A stretch of 64,000 nt of DNA from Lachnospiraceae bacterium P6A3 (GCA_000702085.1 JNKP01000007.1:115760-179759); one strand, 5' to 3'; positions 1 to 9,291 are shown, numbered from the stretch's first letter. Notes: a model not told the origin generated them from the sequence alone. Translations and numbers: made by a program.

Positions 1-1815
1 AAAGCATTTATGTTCTTCCCGCTTCTGGTGCGAGAAAACGGCGAGGGAACATTTATTTCCGTGTTCGTACACAGATCCCGCAGACATAATTGGGATATGG
101 ATGAGATCAGATTTGCGGGAGATGCCGTAAGGATCATGCAGAGCATAATCAGATCCAGACTTATGTACGGCACCATATCCAGATATTCGGGCTCCGTTAC
201 CGAGATTCTCGATAATGTGGGATGCTGCGTATATCTGACCCAGGAATCCACCGGCAAGCTTTTGTTTGCCAACAGAATGCATATCGATACATTCGGAGCC
301 GACTGGCAGGAAGGAGACCTCAGGGAGATCATTTCCAAGGGGGATTTCTCCAATCCCGTAAACGGTTCTTTTGAGATATATTATCCCGCAACCAGAAGAT
401 GGTTCGACCTTATGTACAAGAGGGTCGAATGGGTGGACGGATCGGTTGCAACGCTGCATTCGTTATATGATGTTACCGACAGGAGACTGTATCAGCGTAA
501 GATCGAGCAGCAGGCGTTCACAGATTTCCTGACGGGACTTTATAACCGTATGTGCTGTGAGAAGGATCTTGCAAGACTTGTGGATGAAGCAAGGCTTACG
601 GGCAAGAGCGGTGCGGTTATCTTCATCGATCTGGATGATTTCAAGCATATAAACGACGGGCTCGGACATCAGTACGGTGACGTACTTCTCAAGGAGATCT
701 CGGGGTCGCTCCAGAAGATCACCGGAGTCGAGAATTTCTGCTATCGTATGGGCGGTGATGAATTTGTCGTTCTTATCCCTCCCGCTGCATATGATCACTT
801 TGAAGAGATCAAGGAATGCATTGTCGGTGTGTTCTCATCACCGTGGATACTCAAAGAGATCGAGTACTATTGCACCGCAAGTATCGGAACGGTAACATTC
901 CCCGATTACGGAGACAATGTTCTGGATCTGCTCAAGAAAGCGGATATTGCCATGTATTCTTCCAAGAAATCCGGCAAGAACCGCATTACCGATTATACCG
1001 ACGACCAGGAGACCTATTCCGGAAGACGTCTTGACATGGAGAAGAACATGAGAGACGCTTCGTCCACCGGATACAAGGAATTTGAAGTATATTACCAGCC
1101 CATTATAGATGTGGAAAACGGGGAGCCTGTCTGTGCCGGTGCCGAAGCATTGGTCAGATGGAACAGCAATAAGATGGGCTTCATATCACCTGCGGATTTC
1201 ATACCTCTTGCCGAATATCTGGGGCTCATTAACCCCATAGGCGGTCACGTTCTTGAGAAGGCATGCGAGAACTGCAGGGAATGGAACGAGAAATACGGTC
1301 TGGACTATAAGGTCAATGTTAATCTGTCCGTTGTCCAGCTGCTCCAGAATGATATTGTTGAATCGGTCGAAGAGACTATCAAAAGAACCGGCATAGATCC
1401 CAAGCATCTGTGTCTTGAGGTTACCGAGTCTCTTGCGATCAATGACATGCCCAGGATGATCGAGATCTTAACCAGGATCAAGGCACTTGGCTGTACCATA
1501 GCGCTGGATGACTTCGGAACGGGTTATTCGTCGCTCAATCACATCAGAGAGATACCATTCGACATAATCAAGGTCGATCAGAGTTTTGTAAGAGATCTGG
1601 ATACCGATGCATACGCGCAGTCATTCGTAAGGATGGTTGCGGAGCTTGCGGAGACCATCGGCGTAAAGATATGTGTCGAAGGTATTGAGAACAAAGACCA
1701 GCTTGATAAGCTTGACGGAATGAAGATCAAATACATCCAGGGATATTATTTCGATAAGCCGCTTGTCAGACAGGAATTTGAAAAAAAGTACGTTTTGGAA
1801 ACAAAAGGCAATTGA
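1..1815 (+). CDS. GGDEF/EAL cyclic-di-GMP protein with PAS domain (5' partial)
   Basis: Predicted to make and/or degrade cyclic di-GMP. The frame is open to base 1 (Lys-Ala-Phe before the first visible Met at 10), so the true start lies upstream. Numbered from that Met: a remnant resembling the end of a GAF domain (about 1-55), a PAS-like region (60-155), a GGDEF domain with intact GGDEF at 248-252, and an EAL domain with EAL at 379-381, DDFGTG at 500-505, the Lys of IKVDQ at 521 and VEGIE at 556-560. The active-site residues of both domains look complete, so either activity is possible. The RxxD inhibitory site expected just before GGDEF is absent (GVEN instead), which suggests no product inhibition of that type. 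It ends 16 bases before the next gene. Confidence 0.9.
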   Translation, partial: KAFMFFPLLVRENGEGTFISVFVHRSRRHNWDMDEIRFAGDAVRIMQSIIRSRLMYGTISRYSGSVTEILDNVGCCVYLTQESTGKLLFANRMHIDTFGADWQEGDLREIISKGDFSNPVNGSFEIYYPATRRWFDLMYKRVEWVDGSVATLHSLYDVTDRRLYQRKIEQQAFTDFLTGLYNRMCCEKDLARLVDEARLTGKSGAVIFIDLDDFKHINDGLGHQYGDVLLKEISGSLQKITGVENFCYRMGGDEFVVLIPPAAYDHFEEIKECIVGVFSSPWILKEIEYYCTASIGTVTFPDYGDNVLDLLKKADIAMYSSKKSGKNRITDYTDDQETYSGRRLDMEKNMRDASSTGYKEFEVYYQPIIDVENGEPVCAGAEALVRWNSNKMGFISPADFIPLAEYLGLINPIGGHVLEKACENCREWNEKYGLDYKVNVNLSVVQLLQNDIVESVEETIKRTGIDPKHLCLEVTESLAINDMPRMIEILTRIKALGCTIALDDFGTGYSSLNHIREIPFDIIKVDQSFVRDLDTDAYAQSFVRMVAELAETIGVKICVEGIENKDQLDKLDGMKIKYIQGYYFDKPLVRQEFEKKYVLETKGN

Positions 1816-1831
1816 TTGGTAGGAGGGTAAT

Positions 1832-2542
1832 ATGTCACTGGAATCAAGTCTGAGAGAAAATTCTTATCCCGGCAGAGGAATCGTTGTAGGAATGAGCGCC
1901 GACGGAAAATATGCCGTTTGTGCATACTTTATCATGGGCAGAAGCGTAAACAGCCGTAACCGTGTCTTTGTAGAGGTTCCCGAAGATAACGGAATCGAAA
2001 CAAGACCTTTTGATATGAGCAAGCTCAGCGACCCCAGCCTTATAATTTATCATCCCGTAAGAGTGGACGGACATACCACCATAGTTACGAACGGTGATCA
2101 GACCGATACCATAAGGAACGGACTTGATAAGGGATTTACTTTCGAGCAGTCACTCAGAAGCCGTACCTTTGAGCCCGATGCTCCCAATTTCACCCCCAGG
2201 ATATCTGCCGTACTTAATGTTCATGCAGGTAAGTACGATTATCAGATGTCCATCATCAAGAGTGAAGACGGAACCGAGGACAGACCCATCCACTGCACTT
2301 ATTCATACGGAAAGCCCATTGCAGGCGAAGGTCATTTCATTCACACCTATAAGCATGACGGAAATCCCCTTCCCAGCTTCGAAGGCGAGCCCGAAGCAGT
2401 TAAAATAGCAGGCGACATCGATGATTTCTCACTGCTTATCTGGGATTCTCTTAATCGTGACAACAGAGTATCACTCTTTGTAAGATTCATTGATATCGAG
2501 ACCGGAGCTGCCGAGTCCAGAATTATCAATGCTAACGAATAA
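1832..2542 (+). CDS. purO: IMP cyclohydrolase, PurO type
   Basis: Predicted to close FAICAR to IMP, the last step of de novo purine synthesis, in the cytoplasm. The 236-residue protein resembles the PurO/IMP_cyclohyd family first known from archaea: an N-terminal YPGRGIVVG segment, GRSVNSRNR near residue 35, the TNGDQTD block near 88 and TPRISAV near 125. It has no resemblance to the MGS-like cyclohydrolase domain of bifunctional PurH. The start ATG follows a strong AGGAGG Shine-Dalgarno. The AICAR transformylase gene directly downstream supplies its substrate, which supports the call. Family assignment is from remembered sequence patterns, not a search. Confidence 0.82.
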   Translation: MSLESSLRENSYPGRGIVVGMSADGKYAVCAYFIMGRSVNSRNRVFVEVPEDNGIETRPFDMSKLSDPSLIIYHPVRVDGHTTIVTNGDQTDTIRNGLDKGFTFEQSLRSRTFEPDAPNFTPRISAVLNVHAGKYDYQMSIIKSEDGTEDRPIHCTYSYGKPIAGEGHFIHTYKHDGNPLPSFEGEPEAVKIAGDIDDFSLLIWDSLNRDNRVSLFVRFIDIETGAAESRIINANE

Positions 2543-2567
2543 TCAAACAAGTATTTAACAGAAAGGA

Positions 2568-2582
2568 CGTCCCTGAGGGACG
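2568..2582 (+). promoter_or_regulatory. Hairpin between ribosome-binding site and start of purH
   Basis: A perfect inverted repeat, CGTCCC-TGA-GGGACG, sits between an AAAGGA (2562-2567) and the GTG start at 2588. AAAGGA is 20 bases from the start in linear distance but about 5 if the hairpin forms. GAGGGA inside the hairpin (2575-2580) is an alternative Shine-Dalgarno that pairing would hide. A role in translation is inference. Confidence 0.45.
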
Positions 2583-2587
2583 AAGAT

Positions 2588-3772
2588 GTGAAAATGAGCG
2601 AGATTCAGCTTAAGTACGGATGCAACCCCAACCAGAAGCCTTCCAGAATTTTCATGGAGGACGGAAGCGACCTTCCTGTTACCGTTCTTAACGGTAAACC
2701 CGGATATATTAATTTCCTTGATGCTTTCAACGGATGGCAGCTTGTTAAGGAATTAAAGCAGGCTACAGGACTTCCCGCAGCTACTTCCTTCAAGCATGTA
2801 TCCCCTGCGGGTGCGGCTATAGGCCGTCCTCTTTCCGATACTCTTAAGAAGATTTACTGGGTAGATGAGAAGGCTGAGCTCAGCCCCCTTGCATGTGCAT
2901 ACGCAAGAGCAAGAGGTGCGGACAGAATGAGCTCCTTTGGCGATTTCATCGCTCTTTCCGATATATGTGACGTCAGCACTGCAATGCTTATCAAGCCCGA
3001 GGTATCAGACGGCATAATCGCTCCCGGATATGAGCCTGAAGCTCTTGAGATCCTTAAGGGTAAGAAGAGCGGCAATTACAACATCATTCAGATCGATGAG
3101 AACTACAAGCCCGCTGAGATTGAGAAGAAGCAGGTATACGGCATCACCTTCGAGCAGGGCAGAAACGAACTGAATGCGGATGAGGTTCTTCCCGGAAATG
3201 TTGTAACCAAGAATAAGAACATTCCCGACGATGTCCTTGCGGATATGAAGGTTTCACTCATCGTTCTTAAGTATACTCAGTCAAATTCCGTGTGTTATGT
3301 AAAGGACGGACAGGCTATCGGTATCGGCGCGGGACAGCAGTCCAGAATCCACTGCACCAGACTTGCCGGCAGCAAGGCTGATAACTGGTTCCTTCGTCAG
3401 AGCCCTCAGGTTCTCGGACTCAAGTTCCTTGATACCATTAAGAGAGCAGACCGTGATAATGCCATCGATCTCTACATCGGTGATGAGTACGAAGACGTAC
3501 TTGCGGAAGGAACCTGGCAGACCATCTTTGCAGAGAAGCCTCCCGTATTCACCAGAGAGGAAAAGAAAGCATGGCTCGCTAAAAATACAGATGTTATTTG
3601 TGGCTCCGATGCATTCTTCCCCTTCGCCGATAACGTAGAAAGAGCACGTAAGAGCGGAGTTAAGTATATCGCTCAGCCCGGCGGTTCCAAGAGAGACGAT
3701 GTAGTCATCGAAGCATGCGACAAGTACGATATGGTTATGTGCTTCACCGGAATCAGACTTTTCCATCATTAA
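2588..3772 (+). CDS. purH: AICAR transformylase (stand-alone PurH C-terminal domain)
   Basis: Transfers a formyl group from 10-formyl-THF to AICAR, giving FAICAR, which the PurO-type enzyme next door would cyclise. The protein (394 aa) covers only the transformylase half of canonical PurH (about 510-530 aa). It starts with the family's [10 protein letters not shown] block at 9-18 and has the catalytic Lys-His pair in [11 protein letters not shown] (K69, H70). The C-terminal segment with QPGGSKRDD is also typical. The start may be GTG 2588 or ATG 2594; they differ by two residues. The gene lies between purO and glnS on the same strand, so co-transcription is likely. Confidence 0.92.
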   Translation: MKMSEIQLKYGCNPNQKPSRIFMEDGSDLPVTVLNGKPGYINFLDAFNGWQLVKELKQATGLPAATSFKHVSPAGAAIGRPLSDTLKKIYWVDEKAELSPLACAYARARGADRMSSFGDFIALSDICDVSTAMLIKPEVSDGIIAPGYEPEALEILKGKKSGNYNIIQIDENYKPAEIEKKQVYGITFEQGRNELNADEVLPGNVVTKNKNIPDDVLADMKVSLIVLKYTQSNSVCYVKDGQAIGIGAGQQSRIHCTRLAGSKADNWFLRQSPQVLGLKFLDTIKRADRDNAIDLYIGDEYEDVLAEGTWQTIFAEKPPVFTREEKKAWLAKNTDVICGSDAFFPFADNVERARKSGVKYIAQPGGSKRDDVVIEACDKYDMVMCFTGIRLFHH

Positions 3773-3788
3773 TATCAGGAGTTATATA

Positions 3789-5459
3789 ATGGGTGATATT
3801 GAAGGACGTTCAAAACATTTTATAGAAAACGAGATTGATAACGATCTCGCTACGGGAAGATTTGACCATGTCATGACCAGATTCCCTCCCGAGCCCAACG
3901 GATATCTTCACATAGGACATGCAAAGAGTATAATTCTCAATTCCGGCATGGCTAAGGAGTACGGCGGAAAATTCAATCTCAGATTCGATGATACCAACCC
4001 CACCAAGGAGAAGACCGAGTTTGTCGAGTCCATTAAAGCAGATGTTGCATGGCTCGGTGCCGATTGGGAGGACAGACTCTTCTTCGCATCCGATTATTTC
4101 GACAAGATGTATGAGGGTGCCGTTACTCTTATCAAGAAGGGTAAGGCCTATGTCTCCGATCTGACCGCAGATGAGGTCAGAGAGTACAGGGGAACTTTCG
4201 ATACACCAGGTAAGGACGATCCCGGAAGGGAAAGATCCGTCGAAGAGAACCTTAAGCTCTTCGAAGAAATGAAGGACGGCAAATATGCCGACGGAGAGAA
4301 GACATTAAGAGCAAGGATCGACATGTCTTCCCCCAATATCAATATGAGAGATCCGGTTATCTACCGTGTTGCCCACATGGCTCACCACAGGACCGGCGAT
4401 AAATGGTGCATTTACCCTATGTATGATTTCGCTCATCCCATCGAGGATGCCGAAGAGGGTATTACCCATTCGCTTTGTACCCTTGAATTTGAGGATCACA
4501 GACCTCTTTACGACTGGGTTGTTAAGGAACTTGAATATCCCAATCCTCCCAGACAGATCGAGTTTGCCAAAATGTATCTTACCAATGTGGTTACCGGTAA
4601 GAGATATATCAAGAAGCTGGTAGAGAACGGAACCGTTGACGGTTGGGACGATCCCAGACTTGTATCCATAGCCGCACTCAGGAGAAGAGGATTTACTCCT
4701 TCATCCATAAGAAAGTTCGTGGAACTCTGCGGTATATCAAAGTCACAGGCTTCTGCGGATTATGCTGCCCTTGAATATTGTATCAGGGAAGATCTTAAGG
4801 CAGATGCTCCCAGATATATGGCTATCCTCGATCCCATCAAGCTGGTCATCGACAATTATCCCGAAGGACAGGTTGAGGAGGTTACCGCTTCCAATAATCC
4901 CGAGAATGAAAGTCTCGGAACCAGAACCGTTCCCTTCGAAAGAGAACTCTATATCGAGAGAGATGACTTTATGGAGGAGCCTCCCAAGAAGTATTTCAGG
5001 CTTTTCCCCGGAAACGAAGTCAGACTCATGAATGCTTATTACGTAACGGCTGTTTCTTGTGAAAAAGACGAGAAAGGTAACGTTACTGTGGTTCATTGTA
5101 CTTATGATCCGGAGACCAAAGGCGGTAATTCGCCCGACGGCCGTAAGGTCAAGGGAACCATTCACTGGGTTCCGGCGTCAAGTGCAATCGATGCTGACGT
5201 AAGGCTTTATGAGAATCTTGTGGATGAGGAGAAGGGCGTATATGATGAAGAGGGAAATATCAACCTCAACCCCGATTCTCTGAAGGTGTGCAAGAATTGT
5301 AAGCTTGAGCCTGCATTTAAGGGGGCTAAGGCATTTGACAGATTCCAGTTTGTAAGAAACGGATTTTTCACGGTAGATTGCAAGGATTCTTCGGATGATC
5401 ACCTTGTCTTCAACCGTATCGTGGGACTTAAGAGTTCGTTCACTCTTCCTGCGAAATAA
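3789..5459 (+). CDS. glnS: Glutaminyl-tRNA synthetase
   Basis: Charges tRNA-Gln with glutamine. At 556 aa it has the usual size. It shows the class I motif [12 protein letters not shown] (HIGH at 41-44), the GlnRS/GluRS block VDGWDDPRL, and [12 protein letters not shown] before the anticodon-binding beta-barrels. The second class I motif is diverged: where E. coli has VMSKRK this protein reads VVTGKRY. I recall similar TGKR forms in other clostridial GlnRS, so this is probably a lineage trait. AGGAG lies 8 bases before the ATG, 16 bases after purH. A direct GlnRS does not by itself exclude GatCAB in the genome. Confidence 0.95.
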   Translation: MGDIEGRSKHFIENEIDNDLATGRFDHVMTRFPPEPNGYLHIGHAKSIILNSGMAKEYGGKFNLRFDDTNPTKEKTEFVESIKADVAWLGADWEDRLFFASDYFDKMYEGAVTLIKKGKAYVSDLTADEVREYRGTFDTPGKDDPGRERSVEENLKLFEEMKDGKYADGEKTLRARIDMSSPNINMRDPVIYRVAHMAHHRTGDKWCIYPMYDFAHPIEDAEEGITHSLCTLEFEDHRPLYDWVVKELEYPNPPRQIEFAKMYLTNVVTGKRYIKKLVENGTVDGWDDPRLVSIAALRRRGFTPSSIRKFVELCGISKSQASADYAALEYCIREDLKADAPRYMAILDPIKLVIDNYPEGQVEEVTASNNPENESLGTRTVPFERELYIERDDFMEEPPKKYFRLFPGNEVRLMNAYYVTAVSCEKDEKGNVTVVHCTYDPETKGGNSPDGRKVKGTIHWVPASSAIDADVRLYENLVDEEKGVYDEEGNINLNPDSLKVCKNCKLEPAFKGAKAFDRFQFVRNGFFTVDCKDSSDDHLVFNRIVGLKSSFTLPAK

Positions 5460-5503
5460 TAGAGCTTATGGGGGGATTTCGTTTTTTGTAACGGAGGGAT
5501 GAC

Positions 5504-6355
5504 ATGGCAGGTCTATTATCTGGTCTTGAGAGCCTTGGATTAGGAAATCTCGAGAATATGGACATATTCGGGAAGGATAAGAAGGAAGAAAAGGTCAAGG
5601 CGGAAAAGAAAGCTGCCGAGAAGCCCGAATTCAAAGAAACAGACTTTATATATGACAAGACATTTAAATGTCCTGTCTGTGATCATGATTTTACCGCTAA
5701 GATCATGAAAACCGGCAAGGCAAAGCTTAAGAAGCCCGATTTTGACCTCCGGCTTGTCTATGAAGGAGGATTTGTAGCCGAGAAGTATGACGTGGTCCTG
5801 TGCCCTACCTGCGGATATGCGGCACTTACACGTTATTTCGGAGCGCTTCTTCCCACCCAGGCCAAGGCCGTCAAAGAAAATATAACCTCAAACATCGTTC
5901 TTACCAAGTACAATGACGATACCTACAGCTTCGACCAGGCATTGGAGAGATATAAGATTGCGCTTGCGTGTGCTGTGGTAAAGCGTGCCAAGGCCAGCGA
6001 AAAGGCGCTTATATGCCTCAGAACCGCATGGCTTTTGAGAAGCTACAGGGAGTTTCTGGAGGGTGAAGAAGGAGACTTTACCGATCTTATCGAGTCTCTT
6101 ACCGAACAGGAAGCAGAGTATCATTCCAACGCATATAACGGCTTTCTTGAGGCCAGGGGATCCGAGGATGTTCCCATTGCAGGAATGGATTCGGTCACTC
6201 TTGATTATCTCCTCGCAAATCTGGCTTTCCATCTTAAGGATTATCCTACCTGCAGCAGGATGATATCGGGAGTTCTTACCTCGCCCTCGGCAAATGCCAG
6301 GATCAAGGATAAGCTCAGGGAGCTTAAGGATGAGCTTGCCAAAGTAAAGCAATAA
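5504..6355 (+). CDS. DUF2225-family zinc-ribbon protein
   Basis: Function unknown. The 283-residue protein matches my memory of DUF2225: two CxxC pairs, C56/C59 (CPVCDHDF) and C100/C103 (CPTCGYAA), which could bind one zinc, followed by an all-helical TPR-like half with Tyr/Ala-rich helices. The first 45 residues are Lys/Glu-rich and probably disordered. There is no signal peptide or membrane segment, so it is likely cytoplasmic. It starts at an ATG behind GGAGGG and ends just before a strong terminator, so it is the last gene of the purO-purH-glnS run. Confidence 0.8.
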   Translation: MAGLLSGLESLGLGNLENMDIFGKDKKEEKVKAEKKAAEKPEFKETDFIYDKTFKCPVCDHDFTAKIMKTGKAKLKKPDFDLRLVYEGGFVAEKYDVVLCPTCGYAALTRYFGALLPTQAKAVKENITSNIVLTKYNDDTYSFDQALERYKIALACAVVKRAKASEKALICLRTAWLLRSYREFLEGEEGDFTDLIESLTEQEAEYHSNAYNGFLEARGSEDVPIAGMDSVTLDYLLANLAFHLKDYPTCSRMISGVLTSPSANARIKDKLRELKDELAKVKQ

Positions 6356-6371
6356 ACGGCGATATAAACGG

Positions 6372-6407
6372 AAAAAACCTCATCTCCACCGGGAGATGAG
6401 GTTTTTT
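6372..6407. terminator. Bidirectional rho-independent terminator
   Basis: CCTCATCTCC-ACC-GGGAGATGAGG stem flanked by an A-run on the left and a T-run on the right. It serves the DUF2225 gene on the plus strand and the convergent small-membrane-protein gene on the minus strand. Confidence 0.9.
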
Positions 6408-6438
6408 TGCTACCAAAATCGGAGTAGTAGTTGTTTGA

Positions 6439-6903
6439 TTATTTCTTAACTTCTTCGGATGTTCCTTCGGCAGCATCGGAATCATCGAAGAATTCTTCTA
6501 CGGTCTTATCTGCATCTTCTGCAGCCTTGGTTACGTCCTTGGCTGTTTCCGAAAGGGGAGTGAAATCCTCGTCCTCTTCGTCATCCTCATCTTCGAGTTC
6601 CTCGAAAAGATCGTCAAGGTCGTCTGAAGCCTGGAATTTGTCCTTTACCTTGGTATAAGCTTCCTTGGCGCTCTTTGATACCTTACCGGCCGTTTCCTTG
6701 GCTGATTCGGTGAATTTCTTGGCTACTTCGGAAATATCGTCGAGGGATGTATAAGTACGCTTGGGAGCTTCTGCGGGTTCTCCGTCTGCATTTAATACAA
6801 CGGTCTCCTCGTTCTTCTTCTGATAATAATAATATGCTGCTGCGGCAGCGGCTGTTCCGAGAACAGCGGTTCCAAAGAGGAATTTACCAAATTTTTTACT
6901 CAT
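6439..6903 (-). CDS. Small acidic single-pass membrane protein, YtxH-like
   Basis: Function unknown. The 154-residue protein begins MSKKFGKFLFGT, has one hydrophobic, Ala-rich segment (about 6-27) ending in four tyrosines and QKK, and then a long charged tail with amphipathic Lys/Ala/Glu repeats and a run of Asp/Glu near 105-118. This layout resembles YtxH-type envelope proteins. The start at 6903 is chosen because AAAGGAG lies 8 bases upstream; an earlier ATG at 6933 in the same frame has no comparable site. The tail is low-complexity and could be a coiled coil or disordered. A promoter is proposed at 6949-6977. Confidence 0.7.
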   Translation of the reverse strand: MSKKFGKFLFGTAVLGTAAAAAAYYYYQKKNEETVVLNADGEPAEAPKRTYTSLDDISEVAKKFTESAKETAGKVSKSAKEAYTKVKDKFQASDDLDDLFEELEDEDDEEDEDFTPLSETAKDVTKAAEDADKTVEEFFDDSDAAEGTSEEVKK

Positions 6904-6928
6904 GTCCTGCTCCTTTCGGGATGGGAAT

Positions 6929-6941
6929 CGCATTAGATGCG
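6929..6941 (-). repeat. Small dyad in the 5' leader of the acidic membrane protein gene
   Basis: CGCAT-TAG-ATGCG, a 5-bp perfect inverted repeat between the proposed -10 and the Shine-Dalgarno. It could be a leader hairpin or an operator; nothing else supports either. Confidence 0.3.
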
Positions 6942-6948
6942 TAAGACC

Positions 6949-6977
6949 ATTTTAATACATTCACCCTCGGTTTTAAA
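6949..6977 (-). promoter_or_regulatory. Candidate promoter for the 6439-6903 gene
   Basis: Read on the minus strand: -35 TTTAAA (6972-6977), 17-base spacer, -10 TAAAAT (6949-6954). The -35 is a weak match (4 of 6). Confidence 0.4.
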
Positions 6978-7625
6978 GGAAAAAATATAGCAAACTTTTT
7001 GCCCTGAAATCTATGTAAATTGCCGATTTTTTAAGGAGTCGGAAACCCGGAAAGACACTGAAAGTTTCCGTGATTTTTACCCGGAATCAGGGGCGGATAT
7101 GTCTGCCCGGACAAGACAATCCGGACTGATCGGGTGTGAAGAATATGGCGGTTATTGTATGCGTATGGGCTGATATCTGCAGGAGAAAAAAGGTGGGAGA
7201 GAGGCATGAATTTTGAGAAAAAAGAATGCAGTAAAGTAGCGGTATTGATTAAAATAACACATGCATTCTCAAAATACGCAACATGGAGGGGCGCGAGAGA
7301 AAAATCTGACGAAAAGGATAGATATCCGGTGTTCTGTATACAAAATTTTTATGACGACATAGACGTTACTTTTTTTGATGTCATAGTTTGTGGATAACTT
7401 TCCTCGGAAAATTCGCGAAGAACTTGGATTTTTCCACAGACGTCTGTGTCATATAGTGGACAAGCGAGAATAAAAAACTATCGCAATTTACATCAATAAT
7501 ATTTGGTTGCAAGAAAAATGTGAATACTTTATACAGTATTATGTCTGCAGACAGAAGTGTCATTTATGCCCCCAAATGCAGTTTTTTATGACACAAATGT
7601 TTAAAATCGCTCCGGATCCGGACAC
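6978..7625. other. Long dyad-rich intergenic region without a convincing gene
   Basis: About 650 bases with no supported gene. It holds a perfect DnaA-box sequence (TTATCCACA, minus strand, 7389-7397) and a one-mismatch box TTTTCCACA (7430-7438); perfect palindromes CACAGACGTCTGTG (7435-7448), TGTCTGCAGACA (7542-7553) and TCCGGATCCGGA (7611-7622); TGTCATA-type heptamers at 7379, 7447, 7558 (TGTCATT) and, inverted, 7587; and a GTGTCAT/ATGACAC inverted repeat (7557-7594). A short open frame at 7206-7397 with GGGAG upstream codes for 63 residues without recognisable features and is not called. Confidence 0.5.
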
Positions 7626-7656
7626 AAAAAAACTCCCCGCAATTGTCTGCGGGGAG
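7626..7656 (-). terminator. Rho-independent terminator of the HerA-like gene
   Basis: On the minus strand CTCCCCGC-AGACAATT-GCGGGGAG is followed by seven T residues. It lies 27 bases past the stop codon at 7683. Confidence 0.9.
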
Positions 7657-7682
7657 CTAAGCAAATATCAATTTTAATCCTG

Positions 7683-9239
7683 TCAGGTCTTAAAGAATAC
7701 ACCCAGGAAGTTTCTTCCTATGCTGGATCCGATATTACCTCCGAGGGTCTTTCCGAACTTGCCTCCGATGGCATTTCCGACTGTTTTTCCGACCTCTCTA
7801 CCCACTGTTCCTGCACTGGTCTTGGCCACATTCTGGGCCGCTTTGGTTGTTTTATAACCGAGGGAATTCTTGTCGACCTTGGGTTTTGCACTCTGAGAGG
7901 GAGCTTCTGCGGGAACCTGATCCGCGGGAGCTTCGCCTTCTACGAGAGTACGATTTCTCTGAAGGAACTCATAAGCGGAATCTCTGTCGAAATAATCGCT
8001 GTATCTTGAGAACAATGAGCTTCCTCTTACTACGGAATCCCTGGTGGAATCATCTATCGTACCCATAAGAGAGCAGGGAGGAAGGATCTTGGTATTCTCG
8101 ACCATGGTGGGAACGCCTTTTTCGTCCAGAACCGAAACAAGAGCTTCACCGGTTCCAAGTGACAGAAGAGTTTCGTAAGTGTCGAATTCGGGGTTTACCA
8201 CGAAGCTCTGGGCTGCAGCTTTTGCTTTCTTTTGCTCCGCGGGAGTGTAAGCGTGAAGGGCATGCTCAATCTTATTGCCCAGCTGGGCGAGGATGGGATC
8301 GGGAATGTCGGCAGGATTCTGGGTTACGAAGAATATACCGACTCCTTTTGAGCGGATAAGCTTTACGACCTGTTCGATCCTGGTCATAAGTGCCTTGGGT
8401 GAATTATCAAATAACAGGTGTGCTTCATCGAAAAAGAAGACCATTTTGGGCTTTTCGGGGTCACCTACCTCGGGGAGGGACTCGAAAAGTTCACTCATCA
8501 TCCACAGAAGGAAAGTAGCGTACATATCGGGATAATTGATCAGCTTCTGACAGTCGAGGACCTGGATGGGACCTTTATCGGAATCCCTGCGCATCCAGTC
8601 GTTGATATCGAGGGCGGGCTCTCCGAAGAAGTATTCGCCTCCCTGACTTTCCAGGTTGACCAGAGATCTGATAATGGCATTTACGCTCTGTCTGGCGATG
8701 CTTCCGTAATCGGCAGCATATTCCTTGGCATGATCCGCCACATAGTTGAGCATTGCCTTTAGATCCTTGGTATCGATAAGGAGCATATTATTGTCATCGG
8801 CAATCTTGAATATCATAGCCAGCACGTTGGACTGGGTATCGTTCAGCTCCAGGATTCTGGAGAGGAGAAGCGGGCCCATTTCCGAAACGGTGGTTCTTAA
8901 GGGCATTCCCTTATCGGCATATACATCCCAGAAATTGGTGGGATAGGAGTCGTACGCGAACCCTTCTTCCTTTAATCCGAATCTCTCGATCCTGGCCTGC
9001 ATATCCTCCGAATCGGTTCCGGGTCTGCAAAATCCCGCAAGGTCTCCCTTAACATCGGCTAAGAATACGGGTACTCCCATATCCGAAAAACTTTCCGCCA
9101 GGACTTTGAGGGTGATGGTCTTACCGGTTCCGGTAGCTCCACAGATCATTCCGTGACGGTTTGCCATCTTGGGATAGATGCAGATCTTTTTGTCTCCGCT
9201 CTTTCCCAGAAAAATAGTTCCGGACTGCTTATCGTACAT
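7683..9239 (-). CDS. HerA/DUF853-family P-loop ATPase
   Basis: A HerA-FtsK-superfamily ATPase of the DUF853 type (E. coli YjgR is a relative); its cellular role is not established. The 518-residue protein has a Walker A GATGTGKT at 34-41, the family's DVKGDL block near 62, and a Walker B MVFFFDEAH with DEAH at 271-274. HerA relatives pump or translocate DNA as hexameric rings, but I see no NurA-type nuclease nearby, so a repair role is not supported by context. The last 65 residues are Gly-rich, with repeats such as GKTVGNAIGG and GKTLGGNIGS, and look like an amphipathic tail. GGAGG lies 7 bases before the ATG. Confidence 0.85.
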   Translation of the reverse strand: MYDKQSGTIFLGKSGDKKICIYPKMANRHGMICGATGTGKTITLKVLAESFSDMGVPVFLADVKGDLAGFCRPGTDSEDMQARIERFGLKEEGFAYDSYPTNFWDVYADKGMPLRTTVSEMGPLLLSRILELNDTQSNVLAMIFKIADDNNMLLIDTKDLKAMLNYVADHAKEYAADYGSIARQSVNAIIRSLVNLESQGGEYFFGEPALDINDWMRRDSDKGPIQVLDCQKLINYPDMYATFLLWMMSELFESLPEVGDPEKPKMVFFFDEAHLLFDNSPKALMTRIEQVVKLIRSKGVGIFFVTQNPADIPDPILAQLGNKIEHALHAYTPAEQKKAKAAAQSFVVNPEFDTYETLLSLGTGEALVSVLDEKGVPTMVENTKILPPCSLMGTIDDSTRDSVVRGSSLFSRYSDYFDRDSAYEFLQRNRTLVEGEAPADQVPAEAPSQSAKPKVDKNSLGYKTTKAAQNVAKTSAGTVGREVGKTVGNAIGGKFGKTLGGNIGSSIGRNFLGVFFKT

Positions 9240-9262
9240 TTCCTGTCCTCCTCATATTTAAT

Positions 9263-9291
9263 AATATGTGTTATAAAACGCGTATTTTCAA
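9263..9291 (-). promoter_or_regulatory. Candidate promoter of the HerA-like gene
   Basis: Minus strand: -35 TTGAAA (9286-9291), 17-base spacer, -10 CATATT (9263-9268). There is no terminator between the upstream ABC genes and this gene, so read-through is also possible. Confidence 0.4.

Noticed and set aside
7206..7397. Possible 63-codon gene with GGGAG upstream in the long spacer
   Set aside because: No recognisable features, no promoter found, and atypical composition; kept only as a note in the spacer entry.
7389..7438. Chromosomal origin of replication
   Set aside because: Only one perfect and one near DnaA box, and no dnaA, dnaN, recF or gyrase genes nearby.
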